From contig NC_086364.1 in NCBI RefSeq assembly GCF_036324505.1, forward strand, positions 19,731,648 to 19,795,647: DNA of 64,000 nt, given 5' to 3'. The translations under genes were made by a program, and so were the position numbers. Source of the DNA: Eleginops maclovinus. Its lineage: Eukaryota > Chordata > Actinopteri > Perciformes > Eleginopidae. Of the stretch, positions 60,621 through 64,000 are shown piece by piece; within the stretch, counting starts at the first letter, position 1, and the number at the start of each line of letters is the position of its first letter. The notes under the pieces were generated by a model that ran no database searches, had not been told where the DNA came from, and saw nothing but the letters and a program-made list of their open reading frames with translations.

Positions 60621-63600
60621 CTGGGTGAAGGGAAAAACAAAGATTTGGGCACTCAGTTTAGATGCTGATTAAATAAACATTTATTAAAACACAACAATCA
60701 AACCATGCTGCTGCAGCTTACCTCCTGTCTGCAAAATGACGTCAATAAAATCCTCTTCATGCTCTGTTTCCTGAAGACACACAGAGGGAACCTCTTTACA
60801 ACTGAGTGTAAATAACACTGCTCATAACTATGCAACACAAGCACTTAACGGTAAATGAGAAAAGATACAATGAAAACCAAGACATATTTTGCTCTTTCTG
60901 TGTTGTATTATTATTCTATATCTTAACTGTCTAACATTACAGCTAAGACGAGGAGGACGAAAGCATCTTTTACATCTCGAACTGTCCAGCAATCTATCTT
61001 GTTTCTTTCTGCGCAGGGATACCAATGTGGTCGTAGTTCGGTAGGAAGTAAAATAGTTCCTACATAAAACTGCCACAACAAGCGCTGTGGTTTAACTTGA
61101 AAAATTGGGTCATGATTTCCTAAAAGACACATTGCTGTTGAGTTTGTCAAATGTATTTTTGGGGCAAATGCCATTGGGCAACTCCAAAACACCAAAACAA
61201 TTATGATTAAAAATTGCATTAAAGGGAACAAGGGAGGCCGTGGCGCGACTGGCTAGGGAACCTGCACCGTACGCCGGCGACCGGGGTTCGATTCCCGACC
61301 CGTGGTCCTTTCCGGATCCCACCCCGACTCTCTCTCCAACTTTCCTGTCACTCTCCACAAGGGGAAGAGGGAAATGCTTTTTGGGGGGGTTGAACTCTCT
61401 TTTATATAAACTGTGTAAAATGTACGAACATCTAATTCATTATCTAAAATGACAGTAAGGTGCGTCATACTTTGTTATCAGGCGATGAGGCAGCTGTCCT
61501 GATGGAAGCTGGAGAAAGAGGACTGAACAAGACATCCAGACTAGGACACAACTCCTGCAGGAGAGGAGGAGGAAGTCAGATGAGGGAACAGTTAGTTACC
61601 TGTGCATCTGAAGTATTAACAAAATCCTTTGTAAATGTTGTTAGATCTGAAGATTACTCACGGTTTGAGAAGAAGGGGATAGTGCGTATTTCCCTGAGGG
61701 AGAATTCTCCTGGTCATTGAAGAAAGGCTGCAGGCTGGGAGGAGCCGACAAACACTGAGCAACGTCCTGCTGACGGACTACAGGTCCCTGAGTTCCCCCA
61801 TTCTGTGGATTCAAATCATAACCAAATTAAGGATAAAATAAGATAACCTCACTTTGAGACTCTCCTTCATAATAACCATGAACAATTTGCAATTTTCTTT
61901 ATATCTGTAAATGTTATACTATCCTATATACAAGTATGTCTATGCTCCTGTAGTGTAAGTATGTATTCCTGCTTCTTACTGCAGTATTTCTGGACTTTTT
62001 TAGAATATTTTAATCATCCAGAATATTTTATACTGTTAATATTTGATGTAATATTTTTCATTCTATTCCACTTTTTAATTGTTTGTATTTTCATATCTGA
62101 ACACACGGCTGCTTCTGTATCAAAATAATTTCCCAAATTGGGATCAATAAAGTCTATCTAAAAAAACATAACAAGCTTTATTAATCCCAGTAGGGAAGTT
62201 CAGAGTCAGAGCAGTAATGGCGGACAAAGAAGCGGAAAATACCAGTCAAACATAACAGTTCAAACCAGGATAATAAGATAGAAAATAAGATATCATACAA
62301 AAATGATTATTTAAAGGTTTAGTTGATAATCGATTCTGATTGGTCAATTCTGATTTTCAGCAGTTTGTTATTTCTCACAGCAGACCGTTGCTATGGGCGC
62401 TCTGAATACAGGACGACGTGCAATCATATCAAGCCGCAGGGAGAAGTCCAGTCAATTTAAAGTCAGCTGTTGCCAACGAAAACTAATTAGTTTCCTACGA
62501 CTCTATGAGAAAACACCGTGGAATACTTTTTTAAAATATAGCGTTTTTTCATATTGCAGGCGCACAAAGCTTTGGATTCAATATGGATTGCTGAACGGGC
62601 TCCAGTAATGAAAACAAAAGAACTGGAAAGCTGCCCGAGAGCAGGAGGTTAAAAGCACTTTTCCCATTAACGAGAGGGGGAAATAATACAAAGGAAGACT
62701 AGTTATTTTAGTAACATCAGACGTCACTGATAATGTCTCCTCAGGGTGCGATAAGAGGGCTGCAAAGATCGGCAGAGACCGCTGATGACAGCATTATCCA
62801 AATCTGCCCACCTGCACTCGTCAGGAGGTTCTCTACGTCTCAATTAGCCACGACGCGCTGGAGTTTTTGTTCCTCCTGTTCACAACATACATCATAGTAA
62901 TGGGAAGATGTCGTTAGAGTAATTAGCCGAGCAATAATAATTAGCATCGGGCTAGTGTCAGACACTCTTATCTAAGACTGCTGTCACCGTCTCCAACAGC
63001 ATACATCATTAATTTCCATCGGACTCAGCGGAGCAGTCCTCATGTTTCCATCTTTACGGAGCTTTAAAAGACTGCTCCATTACTGCTGCAGCGAGGGGTG
63101 CTTGTTTGAGAATGCGAAGTGTATATAGTGCAGGAATACGTACATTTACTCAAGCACTGTACCTAAGGAACATGTTGAGGTGTTTTCTTTATCATGCTAC
63201 TTTCCCTATCAGCTAGCTTTGACTTCACTACATTATCCTCCCAGCTTTTGCTAGTAGTTCCTTTCAAAATCAAAACCAAACCAATGGAGAAAAAATGCAA
63301 AGCGGATTGAGCCATAATGAATAATTAATCACATATTTTGTTTCTTTTATTGACATTTCCTGTACTGTGAGCCTAAGTTTTACACGTCTTCAGGGCCTAC
63401 TGCCAAAAAAACCCCCCTGGCTACTTTGAATGAAGTTGCAAAGTTGGATTAAAATATTCAGCTTTAATCCTCACCTTTGTCTCCTGTTGTTTCAAAAATC
63501 CTGTGTGCTGTTTGCTATGATTTTCAGCGTTTGGCGGCTGAACAGTGTTGTGGCTGGGGAGCTTAGCTGGAGTGGACTGTAGTCGCTAGAGGAAAAGGAA

Positions 63601-64000
63601 CAATTCTGTTACTTCAAGCATTTTTAACAGACTACTTCTGATCAGTCACAATAGCATGCCTGATATTAGTCTTGGGCATTTTCTAATTGAGTAAATATCC
63701 TACCATTATGCATACAAAAAGTCATAAACACAACACAAGTGTTTCCGGTACCTGCAGTGCGATGTGATTGGTTGCTTTGCTCCCAGGTGCATCAGTTCTT
63801 TGGTTCTCAGTGATGTGATTGGTCAGTGCAATCAGGAAGTGGTTGCCTTTGCCGTCGGTGACCAGAGTAGGGGTGGAGTCGCGCTTGAAGAGATCCAGAG
63901 GGAGAGAGGGCGCAGAGCCCGGCTGCTGGTGTAAGGAGGCTGGAGACACCTGGAGAAAATCCCCAATGACTTTAGAGGAAGAATCCTGGTGGTTCAGTTT
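60093..64000 (-). CDS. mrtfa: Myocardin-related transcription factor A, 3' coding part (five exons)
   Basis: Coding exons run right to left: 63752-64000 (partial), 63475-63585, 61662-61802, 60722-60770 and 60093-60620. MRTF-A is an actin-regulated SRF coactivator that moves to the nucleus when G-actin falls. Only the C-terminal transactivation half is here; RPEL, basic, SAP and leucine-zipper regions are off-window. Assignment rests on TPTLVTDGKGNHF, DFIDVILQTG, GRLEDFLESTTG, LIDDLHSQML, CMDWLDLTM and the C-terminus FSTDFLDSYDLQIHWDYSL. These follow MRTF-A (recalled LEDFLESSTG, LIDDLHSQML, FSTDFLD, DLQLHWDSCL) rather than MRTF-B, whose recalled end differs (SADFLDPQDLP). Introns contain a SINE and LINE tails. 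The last exon shows a one-base frame inconsistency in a G-run (60531-60548), and the stop coincides with a transposon end. Confidence 0.88.
60722..60770 (-). CDS. mrtfa: mrtfa 49-nt coding exon
   Basis: Acceptor tcttcag|GAAACAG and donor GGAG|GTAAGC. It reads ETEHEEDFIDVILQTG and ends phase 1. The core corresponds to the DDLFDILIQSGE acidic motif of MRTF-A, part of the transactivation region. At 49 nt it is easily missed by ORF searches. Confidence 0.8.
61227..61380 (+). mobile_element. tRNA-derived SINE with intact B box in mrtfa intron
   Basis: A-box-like TGGCGCGACTGG (61241-61252) and a perfect B box GGTTCGATTCC (61285-61295) lie 32 bases apart. They are followed by ggtcctttccggatcc and ctctctccaactttcctgtc, a tail seen in fish SINEs. 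It is antisense to mrtfa. The good promoter boxes suggest it is younger than the other SINEs here. Confidence 0.78.
61662..61802 (-). CDS. mrtfa: mrtfa 141-nt coding exon
   Basis: Acceptor ccacag|AATGGG and donor CAAACC|GTGAGT. Forty-seven codons without a stop, phase 0 at both ends: NGGTQGPVVRQQDVAQ at the start, SAPPSLQPFF in the middle, SPSGKYALSPSSQT at the end. The LQPFF segment matches the LQPLF-type motif of MRTF-A. Neighbouring exon phases agree. Confidence 0.8.
62010..62165 (+). repeat. LINE-like 3' tail in mrtfa intron
   Basis: Ends cccaaattgggatcaataaagtctatcta, the signature tail of a fish non-LTR element. The preceding tctgaacacacggctgcttctg is shared with MITE copy C. Confidence 0.5.
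62166..62260 (-). repeat. Second LINE-like tail, opposite orientation
   Basis: It reads aacaagctttattaatccca-gtagggaagttcagagtcagagcag, i.e. a reverse-oriented ...gggattaataaagc tail. It meets the previous tail head-on. Confidence 0.5.
62700..63060. promoter_or_regulatory. Repeat-free, possibly conserved non-coding segment in mrtfa intron
   Basis: No transposon motif. Composition is balanced and it holds two TAATTAG sites (about 62921 and 62939), gataagag/cttatc GATA-type motifs and CACCTG E-box cores. This resembles an intronic enhancer, but only cross-species conservation would show it. Confidence 0.25.
63125..63330 (-). mobile_element. Decayed 'ACTCAGAT' MITE remnant
   Basis: Reads acgtacatttactcaagcac, gctagctttgacttcactaca, similar to the reverse of the 11078-11360 remnant. 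Confidence 0.4.
63475..63585 (-). CDS. mrtfa: mrtfa 111-nt coding exon
   Basis: Acceptor ttcctctag|CGACTA and donor ACAAAG|GTGAGG. Thirty-seven codons, phase 0 at both ends: RLQSTPAKLPSHNTVQPP, then NAENHSKQHTG, then FLKQQETK. It is open throughout and in phase with both neighbours. Low-complexity linker region of the protein. Confidence 0.75.
63752..64000 (-). CDS. mrtfa: mrtfa exon, cut by the window edge
   Basis: Donor CTGCAG|GTACCG at 63752/63751, phase 0. It encodes VSPASLHQQPGSAPSLPLDL, then FKRDSTPTLVTDGKGNHF, then LIALTNHITENQ. TPTLVTD-KG-HFLIALTN corresponds to the SPTLLTDSTGTHLVLTVTN block of MRTF-A. The frame stays open to the window end. However, tttctccag at 63950-63958 (minus) is also a fair acceptor, so the exon may start at 63949. 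Confidence 0.8.

Noticed and set aside
60111..60668. 185-codon plus-strand frame and other frames over the mrtfa last exon
   Set aside because: Antisense shadows of the mrtfa terminal exon.
61227..61380. Functional tRNA gene suggested by the A and B boxes
   Set aside because: The flanking sequence does not fold as a cloverleaf acceptor stem and continues into a SINE tail, so it is a tRNA-derived retroposon.
61460..61720. 86-codon plus-strand frame overlapping an mrtfa exon
   Set aside because: Antisense to the 141-nt exon and adjacent intron; no independent evidence.

Overview
This window looks like intergenic and intronic DNA from a ray-finned (probably percomorph) fish. It is AT-rich and crowded with long (CA)n/(TG)n microsatellites. 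It carries tRNA-derived SINEs, LINE 3' tails and short inverted-repeat DNA transposons of kinds common in teleosts. Genes are split into small exons with vertebrate GT-AG junctions. There are no operons, prokaryotic signals, rRNA genes or CRISPR arrays.

Two protein-coding genes are recognisable, both on the minus strand. (1) The 3' part of a myocardin-related transcription factor gene, best matched to mrtfa (MKL1), occupies about 60.1-64.0 kb. Five coding exons can be placed with their splice sites; the RPEL, SAP and leucine-zipper exons must lie beyond the right edge. (2) The first coding exon of a Shisa-family AMPA-receptor auxiliary subunit, best called shisa8 (shisa9-like is the alternative), lies at 17312-17877. 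Its later exons are not visible down to position 1. MRTFA and SHISA8 are linked on human 22q13 and their paralogues MRTFB and SHISA9 on 16p13, so this pairing looks like a remnant of an old paralogon. A third candidate is an unrecognised 32-codon first exon at 51983-52078 (minus) behind a CpG-richer, CRE-containing promoter-like stretch.

Layout: 1-17.3 kb is gene-free with several transposon relics (a hAT deletion derivative with intact target-site duplication, MITE copies, a SAM-like exon fragment). 17.3-17.9 kb is shisa8 exon 1. 18-52 kb is a gene desert with about ten long microsatellites, an AT-rich tandem array split by a hAT element that itself contains a foldback element, and a cluster of homeodomain/POU-like sites. 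52 kb is the candidate orphan promoter and exon, with a decayed 40-53 bp minisatellite just inside its putative intron. 57.3-60.1 kb is the probable mrtfa 3' UTR, largely built from transposons. 60.1-64 kb is the mrtfa 3' coding region.

The most useful observations are these. A terminal-inverted-repeat element ends exactly on the mrtfa stop codon. The mrtfa last exon has a one-base frame inconsistency in a double G-run. Transposons are nested at 37-39 kb with target duplications readable at two levels. The orphan first exon at 52 kb is unexplained. No new multi-gene system was found. All homology statements rest on recognising motifs by eye; no search or alignment was run.
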